From the NCBI GenBank assembly GCA_026027325.1, contig JAMSLZ010000004.1, forward strand, positions 2,480,001 through 2,544,000: a stretch of 64,000 nt of DNA. Direction: 5' to 3'. The stretch is from Actinomucor elegans. Lineage: Eukaryota; Mucoromycota; Mucoromycetes; Mucorales; Mucoraceae. The notes beneath the pieces are model-generated. The model made no database searches. It was not told where the DNA came from and worked only from the letters and a program-made list of their open reading frames with translations. Numbering within the stretch: the first letter of the stretch is position 1; each line of letters begins with the position of its first letter. A program made the position numbers and the translations under genes. This document shows, piece by piece, positions 37,034 to 48,700 of this stretch.

Positions 37034-39217
37034 ATGAGCGCTGAAACAGAAACCTTTTCATTCCAAGCTGAGATCTCTCAGTTGATGAGTCTTATCATCA
37101 ACACATTTTACTCAAACAAGGTAGGTTTCGTGTTATAAACGCGTCTACTATCTCATGCCGCCGTAAATCACGTCGTTTATTAATCACCTTGTGTATAGGA
37201 AATTTTCTTGCGTGAATTGATTTCTAACTCTTCTGATGCTTTGGACAAGGTGCGTTATCAATCCTTGACTGACCCTTCTGTCCTCGATGCGGAAAAAGAG
37301 CTTTATATCCGCATTACACCCAACAAAGAACAAAATGTCTTGTCTATTCGCGATACTGGTATTGGTATGACTAAGGCTGATTTGGTCAACAACTTGGGTA
37401 CTATTGCCAAGTCTGGTACGAAGGCTTTTATGGAGGCTCTTTCATCCGGCGCTGATATCTCCATGATTGGTCAATTTGGTGTTGGCTTCTACTCTGCTTA
37501 TCTAGTAGCCGAGAAGGTTCAAGTTATTACAAAGCACAATGATGACGAGCAATATATTTGGGAATCTGCTGCTGGTGGTTCTTTTACTATCACTCGTGAT
37601 ACTGTCAACCCCCCCATTGGCCGTGGTACTGAGATTCGCCTTTTCATGAAGGAAGATCAATTAGAGTACCTTGAAGAAAAGAAAATTAAGGACATTGTCA
37701 AGAAGCATTCCGAATTCATCTCTTATCCTATTCAATTGGTCGTTGAAAAGGAAGTAGAGAAGGAAGTTTCTGACGATGAAGTTGAAACTACCGCTGAGGA
37801 AGGTGCCAAGATTGAAGAAGTTGTTGATGAAGAAGACAAGAAGGAAGACAAGAAAACAAAGAAGATTAAGGAAGTCGTAGTTGAAAATGAAGAGTTAAAC
37901 AAGACCAAGCCTCTCTGGACCCGTAACCCTGAAGATGTCAAGCCTGAAGAATACTCTGAGTTTTACAAAGCTCTTACTAATGACTGGGAAGATCAATTGG
38001 CTGTCAAGCACTTTTCTGTCGAAGGTCAACTCGAGTTCCGTGCTATTCTCTTTGTACCCAAACGCGCTCCTTTCGATATGTTTGAAACCAAGAAGAAGAA
38101 GAATAACATCAAGCTTTACGTTCGTCGCGTCTTCATTATGGATGATTGTGACGAGTTGATTCCTGACTGGCTTGGATTTGTTAAAGGTGTTGTTGACTCG
38201 GAAGATCTTCCTCTTAACATTTCTCGTGAGATGCTCCAACAAAACAAAATCTTGAAGGTTATCCGCAAGAACCTCGTCAAGAAGTGTCTCGAGATGTTCC
38301 AAGAGATTGCTGAGGATAAGGAGCAATTTGACAAGTTCTATGAAGCCTTTAGCAAGAATCTTAAGCTTGGTATCCATGAAGACTCTCAGAACCGTAATAA
38401 ACTTGCTGACTTGTTGCGTTACTATTCCACTAAATCTGGTGACGAGATGATTTCGTTCAAGGACTATGTTACTCGCATGCCCGAGAAGCAAAAGAACATC
38501 TATTACATTACTGGTGAATCTCGTGCTGCCGTTGAACACTCTCCTTTCCTCGAAGGTTTCAAGAAGAAGGGTATTGAAGTTCTTTTAATGACTGATCCTA
38601 TTGATGAATATGCTACAACTCAATTGAAAGAATATGAAGATCACAAACTGGTCTGTATTACCAAGGAAGGCGCTGAAATTGAAGAAGATGAGGAACAGAA
38701 GAAGGCTCGCGATGAAGAAAAGAAGGAATTCGAAGGCTTATGCAAGACTGTTAAGGATATCCTTGGTGACAAGGTAGAAAAGGTTGTACTCTCCAACCTT
38801 TTAACAGATTCTCCTTGTGTGTTGACTACTGGCCAATTTGGTTGGTCTGCCAATATGGAACGTATCATGAAGGCCCAAGCTCTTCGCGACTCGTCTATGT
38901 CTAGTTATATGGCATCTAAGAAGACTTTTGAATTGAATCCTAGTCACCCTATCATCAAATCTCTCAAAGAAAAAGCCAGCGCTGATGCAAGTGATCGTAC
39001 TGTTAAAGACCTTGTCACTTTATTATACGAAACCTCTCTTTTGACTTCTGGTTTCTCTTTGGATGATCCTAACTCTTTTGCTACTCGCATTAATCGTATG
39101 GTTGCTCTTGGTCTTAGCATTGATGAAGATGAAATGGAGACTACTCCCACTCAAACTCAAGAAGAAACCCCTACCGATGCTACTACAGAAGCTTCAAAGA
39201 TGGAGGAAGTTGACTAA
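37034..39217 (+). CDS. HSP90: Cytosolic HSP90 molecular chaperone
   Basis: Two exons (37034-37120, 37199-39217) give 701 residues, a typical length. The N-terminal GHKL ATPase includes [20 protein letters not shown], the lid region with [11 protein letters not shown], and [13 protein letters not shown] charged linker of Glu/Lys runs about residues 205-245. The middle domain carries [20 protein letters not shown], with the ATP-contacting Arg. The C-terminal dimerisation domain ends in MEEVD, the docking tail for TPR co-chaperones, so it is the cytosolic form. It folds kinases, transcription factors and other clients. Codon use is markedly biased (high expression). The upstream heat-shock elements suggest stress induction. 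Confidence 0.98.
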
Positions 39218-39787
39218 GCTAACTTCTCTTGCTTACGCATTGCCTCTCAGCTCATACACACATTTTATACATACAAATCATCCGCTTATCCATATTTTCC
39301 TGTAGTCATTTTTTCCCCCTCTTTACTATAGTTCTTAAATAAAAATCAAAAATTCAATAGCTTAGTTATAATGATTTTTTGTTTGCATGCTGCGATATAC
39401 AGATTGATACCAATGAAGTTTATAAAGCTTGATAATTTGCTGCAGTTCAACTGGCAGAACGAAAATATCTATCAAATGATTCATAGCTATTCAAATGGTA
39501 GTATGGATGCTAAGAGCTATTCTGGTTACGGTAATAGCATTACAAATGCAGCAGCTCATTTTGAGAATGCTGACGAAACGGATACAGCATTTGATCATCT
39601 GTAGTGAGCAAGATCAGTGCATTGAACTCGCTTACAACTTACACTTTTTATAAGTATGTGACTGCTTATTGGTTTTAAGATTGCGTCACGAAATATTTTT
39701 TGGGTCAACCCAGCACCTCTATCAAAGGGCCTCCCCTCCTCTTATTTTTCAGTTTCTTTAACCCCACATTACTTTTTTTTTTAAAAA
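39218..39787. other. Intergenic region
   Basis: About 570 bp between HSP90 and the ATP synthase subunit h gene. An open frame of about 77 codons (39371-39604, starting at ATG) has no recognisable features. The 39650-39787 part is presumably the promoter. Confidence 0.45.
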
Positions 39788-40346
39788 ATGTCGATTGCCC
39801 GCATTGCTCTTCGCTCCGTCTCCTTCAAGGTAAGAAAGCAACAAAAGATAAACGACACAGCTTATGTCTATCAACACATAATTGAATTTTTCTCGAAAAC
39901 TCACCATGTCTATTCAATTCACTTAGCCTGCTGTCCCCGCCATGGCTGCTCGTAGCTTCTCCGGAGCTGCTGTCATGCAAAAGGGTAAATTTTGCTTTTT
40001 GAGACGTGTTTTCATATTTGCTTATGGCCGATATACTAAATGATATGCTATTTAGACGTCGTTCAAGACTTGTTCATCAAGGAATTGAAGGGATATAAGC
40101 CTGCACCTGTTGTAAGTTTGATAGTTTTGTTTTGGTGGATATTATGATTAAAATGTGATTTTAGGCTGCTGACGAGAGTGCTGTCAAGGAATTGAAGCTT
40201 CCTGCTGCCCCTGCCGTAAGTTGAATGGATAATATACGCGTTTTGGATCGATATTTATTTATTTATAATAGGTCCCCGAAGTTGATGCTGATTTGTCTCA
40301 ACAATTGGCTGCTTATGATGCCGAGCCCGAGGAAGTTTCTCAGTAA
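39788..40346 (+). CDS. ATP14: Mitochondrial F1Fo-ATP synthase subunit h
   Basis: Five small exons (39788-39829, 39927-39984, 40056-40111, 40165-40215, 40272-40346) give 93 residues. The N-terminus MSIARIALRSVSFKPAV is an arginine/serine-rich mitochondrial presequence, followed by AMAARSFSG with a likely cleavage site. The mature part begins DVVQDLFIKELKGYKPAPV, the conserved subunit h motif, and ends acidic (AYDAEPEEVSQ). Subunit h is part of the peripheral stalk of fungal ATP synthase and is the counterpart of animal F6. Introns make up about half of the gene. Confidence 0.88.
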
Positions 40347-40526
40347 ATCTTTACAAATCAACCTGGAATATCCTTCTACCTCTCTCTCTTTATCTCGATA
40401 ATATAAGCACTTTTTCCTTTACTGGAAACTCCAAATAAAAAAAAAGTGTGTGTGTATAAATAATAGAATTCTTGACTACTTGGCTTTTTTTATCTTTTTT
40501 TTTTTTTTTTTTTTTTTTTTCAAAAC
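40347..40526. promoter_or_regulatory. Short spacer and chitinase promoter with poly-T
   Basis: Only 180 bp separate the ATP14 stop from the chitinase ATG. It holds a T-rich tract ending in about 22 consecutive T (40499-40520) just 6 bp before the ATG. Confidence 0.5.
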
Positions 40527-42010
40527 ATGTTTGCTATAAAGAATGTCGCAAGATTTGCAATACTGACTCCTATCATAGTTATTTTATTAACTTTAGGATG
40601 GTATCAACAAGCCATCGACCATACAGACATACCTGATAATACTTTACCAGTTGAGCATCTCCAGGATTCGTATATTATTGCAGGCTACTTTATTAATTGG
40701 TAAGCCATTGTACCTTTGTTCTCGTCATTTTGAATATTCAGACTGTTTGTTCAAAGGGGTATCTATGATAGAAACCATAATGTCAAGGATCTCGAAGCCA
40801 ATAAGCTCTCCCATGTATTATATGCTTTTGCTAATCTTAACTTGGATGGCTCCATTGTTCTCGGGGTAAAGTCAATTTTTTATTCATATATTGACGCAAG
40901 AACTCATTATTCTACTTAGGACGCATGGGCAGATACAGACATCAAATTTACAAAAGGTAAAAAACAACCATATCTCGAAAAATACGCATAAATCAACCAC
41001 GATTGCCAATAGATAAAGCCATCGACGGTGTTATGGATCCTTGGAAAGAGAACGACCAAGATTTGCATGGCAACTTTAAACAGCTCGCTATACTCAAGCA
41101 ACAAAACCGACACCTCAAAGTATCTCTTAGTGTGGGTGGATATTCTTGGAGCTCAAATTTCCCTACTGTCGCTGCTACTGCAGAATCTCGGGCTAATTTC
41201 ACTAAAACAGCAATTGAGCATGTCAAGAACCTCGGACTTGATGGTATTGACATTGACTGGGAGTTTCCTAAAGATAGCACTGAAGCAGAAAACTATGTAT
41301 TGTTGCTAAAAGAGATGAGAACTGCTCTTGATGACTATCAAACTACTTATGATCCTACAGATGATCCATTTCTGCTATCAGTTGCTATGCCTTGTGGACC
41401 TGAAAATTACCGCCTTTTGAAATTAGGTGAGATGGCTAGATATGTAGATATTTTTTATTTGATGGCCTATGACTTTTCGGGTGATTGGGATAAAAAGACC
41501 GGGCATCAATCAAATCTCTATGGAGGCTTATTGAATGTTAATCAAGCTGTTACTGATTTCGAAAAAGCTGGTGTGCCATCCAAGAAATTGGTTATGGGTA
41601 TGCCTTTGTATGGTCGAGGATTCTCAAATACCAATGGTAAACCTGGATCTACTTACAAAGGTGTCCCTGATGGATCTTGGGATAAAGGATCTTTTGATTA
41701 CAAAGATTTGCCTCGAAAAGGTGCCAAAGAATTTATGGATGAAGAAAAAATAGCTTCATGGTCTTATAATGAAGCTACTCGAGAGTTTGTTACATATGAC
41801 TCACCTGCTGTTATCAAGGCCAAATGTAACTATATTAAAGAAAGACAGCTGGGTGGTGCCATGTTCTGGGAATTGAGCGCAGATGTCAAAGGAGATGATC
41901 CCAGAAGTTTACTCAACACTGTATACCAAACTTTGGGCGATAAGATGAATAAGAACAATAACCATATTGTATACCCATTGAGTCAATACAAAAATATCCC
42001 TCATTCGTAA
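40527..42010 (+). CDS. Membrane-anchored GH18 chitinase
   Basis: Four exons (40527-40699, 40757-40865, 40920-40956, 41013-42010) give 438 residues. Residues 11-26 (AILTPIIVILLTLGWY) form an N-terminal signal anchor. The GH18 barrel starts at IIAGYFINWGIYDRNH, includes KVSLSVGGYSWSSNF, and carries DGIDIDWEF (residues 183-191), whose Glu at 190 is the catalytic acid. It continues with YLMAYDFSGDWD and a chitinase insertion domain before GAMFWELSADVKGDD. It hydrolyses chitin, probably during wall remodelling, hyphal branching or autolysis. Its closest known types are the small class V (ChiA/B-like) enzymes. No chitin-binding module is present. Confidence 0.92.
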
Positions 42011-42159
42011 TAAATCACTTAACAATGTTGTTAAGACAGTGTCTATGTATGTCCTTTTGATTAAAAGTGATCTTTCAAGCATAGCCGATGCTGTATCCAA
42101 TGCATCAACTCATTCTGAACACGAGTCACTAATCAAATGCGATTTTGGATCGACGTCTT

Positions 42160-42362
42160 AGTTGACTGGGAAGATAGGCACACCGTTACGTGAGATCTTT
42201 GCAAATCGCCTTATAAGGAAGCTGTTAACAGTTTCTCGTAAATATCTCTTGGATGAGCGAAGGACACCGGCTGCGAAACCATCATTGTGAGAACTTTCAG
42301 TTTCCTTATAAGGCGATTTTCAAAGATCTCACGTAACGGTGTGCCTATCTTCCCAGTCAACT
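42160..42362. mobile_element. MITE-like inverted repeat element (203 bp)
   Basis: Two 61-bp arms, 42160-42220 and 42302-42362, are reverse complements with one mismatch (60 of 61). The outer end reads AGTTGACTGGGAAGATAGGC. They flank an 81-bp centre without an open frame. The structure fits a non-autonomous DNA transposon (MITE) or foldback element. I do not see a clear target-site duplication; the flanks read TCTT and GAAGA, which would extend the hairpin if one base is skipped. High arm identity suggests recent origin or selection for the hairpin. It lies 150 bp after the chitinase stop and might also fold into its transcript. Confidence 0.7.
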
Positions 42363-44250
42363 GAAGAACCTCTGGTGTTCGTGCACCAAGAAATTTGTTG
42401 CAAAAAAAAAATATTATCCTAAATGTACTTGATCTACTTCTTTTTAGCTACGAACACCTCTTATATTACGAGTGTATGGGCTATTTATCAAATACAACAA
42501 ATGATCAATGGTTGAAAGATCCATAAATTATTTGATCCAGACCATATGAAAAGATACATTGATAATAAAGAATGAAAAACAAGACTTGTTAATCCTTTAA
42601 TAGAAGTTTGAAAAGTATTATAATAAAAGTAAATAGCCTCTCTTTTTGTATCCATCGGTTTGCTTGGTGTAATCAAACGCGCATTTAGTTCATACGGATG
42701 ATTAATAAGGCTGCTGTCGCTCCAACCTATGTTGCGTTTAAAAATACCTTCAAAGCTCTTGCAAAAACGGCACACAATAACACACAGTATTACTACTCTT
42801 CTACCACTTAATAAAGATCGGATACCACAATGTGAAAGTCCAAATGATTACAACGCCGCCAAAAAAAGGCTGCTACTATGAAATCTTTGATTCATTTTAT
42901 CGATTCTTTGCCCTCAACAGCCAATATCAAATCGATTTCCACCTATTCTGATAAACGTAAAGCAACCAGGTGTTAAATAAGTGTACGTGAACTTGTTCTT
43001 GTGACTTTCATTTTTGCTTCCACTTCTAATGAACAAGTATTCTGATATATATATATATATATATCTATTTACAAATTAACAATGCTTTGTCAAGAGTATG
43101 CGTACACAATTAACTTGTCCGAGTCTCCAACGAGAATACGTGATTGATTCGTTTCTTTCTTTCTATATAGCATTCTTCAACTGTTATCATATTTACGATC
43201 AACCATAGTCGTATCTTCCAAAGAATCTATCTGCAGGTTTGATTTTTAAACTACAATTGTGTAAATAAATAGTCATACCAATAGTAGTCTTTGCTTATGA
43301 AACTATTAGGTACAAACATGAGCTCAGTAGTCAAAATAAGATCAAAGATTAAAAATCTAGAAGAGTACATCAATTCATCCAGTGGATATATACAAACTTT
43401 TCTGAAGCAAAACAGAACTATATAGGTATGCGTCGAACGAATTAATAGACTCTACTCGAATGGGGGAGCACAATTCAAGATATAAACAACTTTCAAGATA
43501 ATGAGCTTGGTTTTGTTGAATACTGTTTTTCACTCCTCATACGTATGGACATCCAGTACATATTTAGCTTAATTATATCTACATGGTAAGTCGTTATGTG
43601 CTTTTATATTGATAAAGAATCTCTATCGCGCTCTGTATCATTTCTGTGATTGGTTGTATCTATCGGTTTGTCCCGATTTCTTTTGTTGGATCACCTCAAA
43701 TTTCGCACAGCAGGCAGCGCAGCATACTTTATTTAAATATCGAGGATGTTTATGGTGGTAGTTTAAGGGGAACATCTTTTTGGGTATTTTCTGATGGAAC
43801 AAATCACATTCTAAAATTATGGTTTTTAAAGCAATTATATTCACGGCTTCAAAAAGTATACACATGTATTTTTATACATATTTTTGTACATGCAAAAAAA
43901 AAGTATAATTATTTCCAGCTATAAAAAAATATATCGTTTAAAAGCAATAAAGTAGAATATCTACAGCATTCAACACACATGGGAATGATATACAAATAAT
44001 GCTGATGCGCTTTCCATGTACTACACTTAGCTTATAACTATATCAAACAGAGAGGTAAAAATTCAAGCCTCACATTATCGGACATTCCAAGCAAATAACG
44101 TTCCTCGGGGAGTAAAGGGTCCGGCAGAAAACAGGCTAAATCCTTCGACACAGCTTATAGGCTGTGAATGAGTCCTAAACGCGGCAGCAAGCCAAAAAGA
44201 AAAAACTTGGAAAGCCTATTGTACTTCCTCCTCTTTGGTACTTATATAAA
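42363..44250. other. Intergenic region
   Basis: About 1.9 kb. No firm gene. Two weak candidates were noted: a minus-strand frame around 42600-42775 (CRFCKSFEGIFKRN...) and a plus-strand frame starting at 42878 (MKSLIHFIDSLPSTANIK). An AT microsatellite lies at about 43047-43064. The final 100 bp is the eL43 promoter. Confidence 0.45.
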
Positions 44251-44661
44251 ATGGTAAATCAACTATAAAACATCCATCCATCCATCCATACTAATAAATG
44301 AATGATGATGATTAGGCCAAGCGCACTAAGAAGGTCGGAATCACCGGTAAATATGGTACCCGTTATGGTGCCTCTCTCAGAAAGACCGTGAAGAAGATGG
44401 AAATCACTCAACATTCCAAGTACACTTGTACCTTCTGTGGTAAGGATGCTGTCAAGCGTACCGCCGTTGGTATCTGGAAGTGCAAGGGTTGTAAGAAGAC
44501 CATGGCTGGTGGTGCTTACACTGTCTCGTAAGTGATTTTTTATTATTATGAATGACTGATTGAATCAAGCGCCAACTAATGCATTGTATAAAACTAGTAC
44601 CACTGCTGCTGCCACTGTCCGTTCCACCGTTCGTCGTCTCCGTGAATTGGCCGAGATCTAA
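44251..44661 (+). CDS. RPL43: 60S ribosomal protein eL43 (L37a)
   Basis: Three exons: 44251-44253 (the ATG alone), 44316-44527 and 44598-44661, giving 92 residues. The sequence begins M then [20 protein letters not shown] and contains the zinc ribbon CTFC...CKGC (C-x2-C-x14-C-x2-C). Length and sequence are typical of eL43 in the large ribosomal subunit. Splitting the gene directly after, or very near, the start codon is also known in yeast RPL43, so the intron is probably ancient. The ATG is immediately preceded by TATATAAA. Codon use is strongly biased, as expected for a ribosomal protein gene. Confidence 0.95.
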
Positions 44662-44956
44662 GTAAATTAGATTCGGTTTTTTATATTGAAAATAAAGTGC
44701 TCTTCGCCTTATAATAGTTGGAGAAACACAGAACTAAAAAGAAAATCAGCGCGTCAAAATTGCTTCATGTATCTAGTATCGATTTTAAAAGCCAAGTTAT
44801 CATTGAATTGGATATAAGTAAGATTCATTTTTGCTGTAATATTGGGGATTGAGAACTGTATTCTGAGCAGTGTGTCAAAGATTACTGCTAGATATTACAT
44901 CATAAGTTATTTATGTAAAAAAAAAATGTGTTTATTTGTAAATCAAGATTAGGAAT
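44662..44956. terminator. Convergent 3' region between eL43 and tropomyosin
   Basis: About 295 bp shared by two convergent genes, with AATAAA-like signals (44690-44697 on the plus strand). No gene seen. Confidence 0.4.
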
Positions 44957-45623
44957 CTACATGTCATCTAATTGCTTGTTAATTTCTTCTAATTGCTCGC
45001 TTAATTCCTTGTTCTTTTGCTCGAGCTCTTCATTTCTTCTTTCTTCTTCAGCAATCTTGTTATTCAACTGTTCAACCTTCTTCTCGAGTTGTTCAGCTTT
45101 AACATCAGCGTCACGGAAACTAAAAAAACTTATATTAATACCATAGCACTAGTCCCTAATTATCAGAGCAATCAAAGCAATTTGCCACTCAAAAATAAAA
45201 AAAATAAAAAAATAAAAAAACGTCAACTTACTTGGAAGTAGTTTCTTTGAGCGACTTGTCAGAATCTTCCAATTCCTGCTCAATCAGGTTGAGCTTTCGC
45301 ATAGCATTTTCTAATTCTTTCTTGTAATCGTCATCTTCAGCATTGCTACCTTTCAATTCATTGATTGTGTCTTGTGCAGCTTCCAAATCCTCTTCCAATT
45401 GCTTATTTTTGTTGGTCAAGGAAACAATTTCGCGTTCTTGCTGTGTATGCTCTTGAGAAAGTTCCTTGAGTTTGGCCTCTAATTCTTCTACTTTGGCATT
45501 AGCAGCGTCAGCTTCAGCACGAATAGTGTTAATTTTCTTTGTAATACAAAAAAGTCAATTGTTTGTGCAATGTTAAAGCGTAATTTAGTGTAACAATAGG
45601 TTTACCTCGCGAATCTTGTCCAT
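44957..45623 (-). CDS. Tropomyosin (Cdc8/TPM1-type)
   Basis: Three exons (45606-45623, 45232-45536, 44957-45119) give 161 residues, exactly the length of fission yeast Cdc8. Almost the whole protein is a continuous coiled coil starting MDKIREKINTIRAEADAANA, rich in Glu, Lys, Ala and Leu with heptad spacing, without Pro and with few aromatics. Tropomyosin dimers run end to end along actin filaments and favour formin-built cables and the cytokinetic ring. The first exon codes for only six residues. Intron 2 contains a repetitive A-rich stretch (45191-45220). Confidence 0.9.
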
Positions 45624-45755
45624 CTTAATGTTCTATTAACAAAAGAAACCAGCAATGAAACATTCTTTATATCAAAACATGATTCAGATAGAAAAAAAAA
45701 TACAGCGAAAAAAAAAGTGACGTAGATGTGTTTAATAGTTTTTATTGGATAGTAT

Positions 45756-48700
45756 TTACACAAATGGTGAACTAGACAAATTATTTGATACATTGTTCGA
45801 ATTGGTCTTGGCTGTAGTGACATCTAATTCTTCAGCATGTAGCTGTAATAGCAGTTGCCACTCGTTAGCAAATTTAACCACGGATTCTTGATGGCTCCAG
45901 GGTTTTAATCGTTGAGGGTTATTGGTAGCACTCATCCAAGGTAGAGCAGGTTTAAAACCCATAGATACTTGTACATGCACAATAGAAGTAATAGACTCGG
46001 CGTGAAGTACATGCAATACAGTAGATGTTTCTCGGTTTGTGCTGCTTTGAAATAATCCCTGTCCAGCCGTTTGAACATAAGAAGAAGAAGTAGGTCGATT
46101 ACTGCCATTATTTCTATTTAGTGTCTGCTGCTGCAATCTTTCGATATCTGAAAAGTCATTGACGGAGAGCGAAGGAGAACTAGGTGCTGGTGGACCGCGA
46201 CTGGCAGATATGCCGCTACTGAAGCTCGGGATATGCAAACCTAGCCCGTTTGTTGATTTATCGCCATTAGCGACATTGGTTTGGGGTGATTGTGGTTGCT
46301 GCTGTGTGGATGGTGAGGTACTTTGTCCTCCCCAGCTTTTCCATCGTGTGCTAGTTGGGGGTGAAGAAGCTCCAAAGTTCATACTAATGCGTGGGCTTAC
46401 ATACAAAGACGAACGCTGCTGTAATGTATTTCCACCCATATCTAACAAGCGTTCATGAATAAAACTCTTCAGAAACACCAACAAAGGGCAACGATAGCAC
46501 GTTACAAACTCTAAGAATCGCCAAGTCGTGAAATCGTAAATGGTAGCAGTACCTAAAGGCGCTGTGAAGGAAAATGGAACCGCACGAGAATCTACATTAG
46601 CAAAACCAGGACTGGTGCTGCTAAATAACCCTCCTGGTGATAAACCGCCAGTAATTGGTGTGGTAGGCATATGCACAGGCGAAGATCGGCCAGATTTAGG
46701 CTTCATCGACTTGAGTGTTTGCCCAAACACAAGTGCGCTTTTGATAAAGAAAGCGACCTGAGCCCAAGAGCCTTTCAATTTGTTAAAAGCGTTGCTTCCA
46801 CGCACCAAAATGATTTTCATGCAGACAAAACTGAGAGAGAACAGTAGTGCTACAGATTGAGATGTTTGTTTACGATCTTTGAGGTCGGCAAACTCGGCTT
46901 CATCTATGTTATCTTGTGTAGCAGCATTAGATGATGTAAGAAGAGGCAGAGAGAATCCACCAGAAGACTTGCTTTTGAGTAATGAGGCTTGACTGCAAGC
47001 ACGTGAGATATAGTTCAAAAGTCGGGTCCAATGACTGGTAGGGTCAGGTTTAAAGCGTGTAGGCATCGAGATATTAGTGTAGTCCCATTGTAAATTGTAT
47101 TGTAAACATATTGGTATCAGAATATAACCTATCAATTCAGGTGTAGGCGTTTGCTGTTCAATTCCATATAGTACATCCTGTGTTGAATTTTCGAGAATAG
47201 CAATGATCAAACGTACAAGCGAGTTACAAAACTTGGTATGACCTTTTGTATTGGACTCCCAATCGTGGGTAGTAGCAACAGTAATGCCAAAACTGACAAA
47301 TTTCTCGCTCATTACACTAGCGATATCATGCATGTTCACAGGCTTACCCTGTCCCCTTTCAAGAATGATGGCTAAACCATCATACAAACCAGAGCCATCC
47401 ATGGTTCTCCATTGCGAGCGATACTGGGAGAATATTTGATTCGTCAGATATTTAAAGGTTCTGATATAGTTTCGACTATCCGTCATCGAGTTGAGACAAT
47501 CGATCAAGTAGTCTTTGATCCAGTCAGTCTTAAATTGCAGGTTCTTGATCTTACCATAATCACGCATTACAGTGCAAATAATAAAAGCCATCTTTTGATG
47601 AGATGGCTCCGATAATGAACCTTCATGTTTCAAGTATTCATGTACCAAGAGCACAAACTCCATCCTTACAGCCAGCTTGTCGTTCTGCTGCCATTGTTTA
47701 CCATACGCATGTTGAGCGGATTCGGTGCGATTAGCATGCCCGCTAGAAATACCAGGACGTTCACCATCTAAGCCCAAAGAAATACCTTGATAGCCTCCAG
47801 ATGTGGAAGCAGAGGCAGGCGTAGCATTCACTGTAATCTTGGCATGTTTACTAAATTTGTAAAACACATCGATCAAAGCAGTAATTCCTTCATTTATCAG
47901 TTCCTTGAGCACGGATACTTTATGGAATCGAGGAATCAATCGACAAAATATCTTTACAAACTGTTCTGCACGTAAAGAACCTGCATCATATGCAATGACG
48001 GTTAAGAACAGTTTGATAAAGTTTTGGAGTTCAAACGAGCGATTATTGTAGTTGTGGATATCCAAAGGTGCAATAGGTGAAGTGACACTTCGAGCTAATG
48101 GTTTCAAAATAGCAGTAGATAAAGGAATAGTCATGGGATTACTGGCCGCATCGATGCGCTCTTGAATACTGCGCTCATGATCATCAAGTTCCACTTGCAA
48201 TTGTAAGCCGAGTACATCAGAAGTAGCGCCTAGATGAGGTGGGTCATGCATAGCTTGCATCAACACAAATAAGTTATCCAGCATCCAATCGCCCAAGTCC
48301 TCAGAAGTGGTGTAAGCAGATAAAATGGTAGGCACTAAGGTGCCTAACATTTGAAATACAAAGGATTCTTCATGCACAGCATAGAATCGACACCAAGCAA
48401 AGATAATAGCAGATCGAACTTGTGGGAAGCAATCTACTTCGCAAAAGACTTTGAATAGTGCAGGCAAGAAAGTTGTATATCCTCGGTTGGAAATGAACAA
48501 TCGTTTGAATCGCGTCACTACACGCGTGTAAAGGATGAGTGCTTGTCCAATAATACCAAAATCGCGATCATGTTCAGTGATAATGGCATTGATTCCTTGC
48601 AAGATACGCTCGAGTTCATCCCTATCATTATAATTTTTGTTTAAACCATTGAGTAGGTGATCCACAAAACGCAACCAGATACGAGCACGTAAAGCCGATA

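Noticed and set aside
37895..38539. 214-codon antisense frame within HSP90
   Set aside because: It is a shadow of a highly codon-biased gene; it has no motif and no promoter.
42488..42775. 95-codon minus-strand frame with CRFCKSFEG
   Set aside because: The N-terminal part looks somewhat protein-like but lacks a partner exon, and its C-terminal part is AT-derived hydrophobic residues. Not enough to call a gene.
42878..42978. Short plus-strand frame MKSLIHFIDSLPSTANIK...
   Set aside because: Only 32 codons. The possible donor at its end has no convincing downstream exon.
43040..43070. AT microsatellite considered as an origin or regulatory site
   Set aside because: Simple dinucleotide repeat; nothing else supports a function.
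44090..44190. GC-richer stretch considered as a tRNA or small RNA
   Set aside because: No cloverleaf, no A and B box pair at tRNA spacing that I can find by eye.
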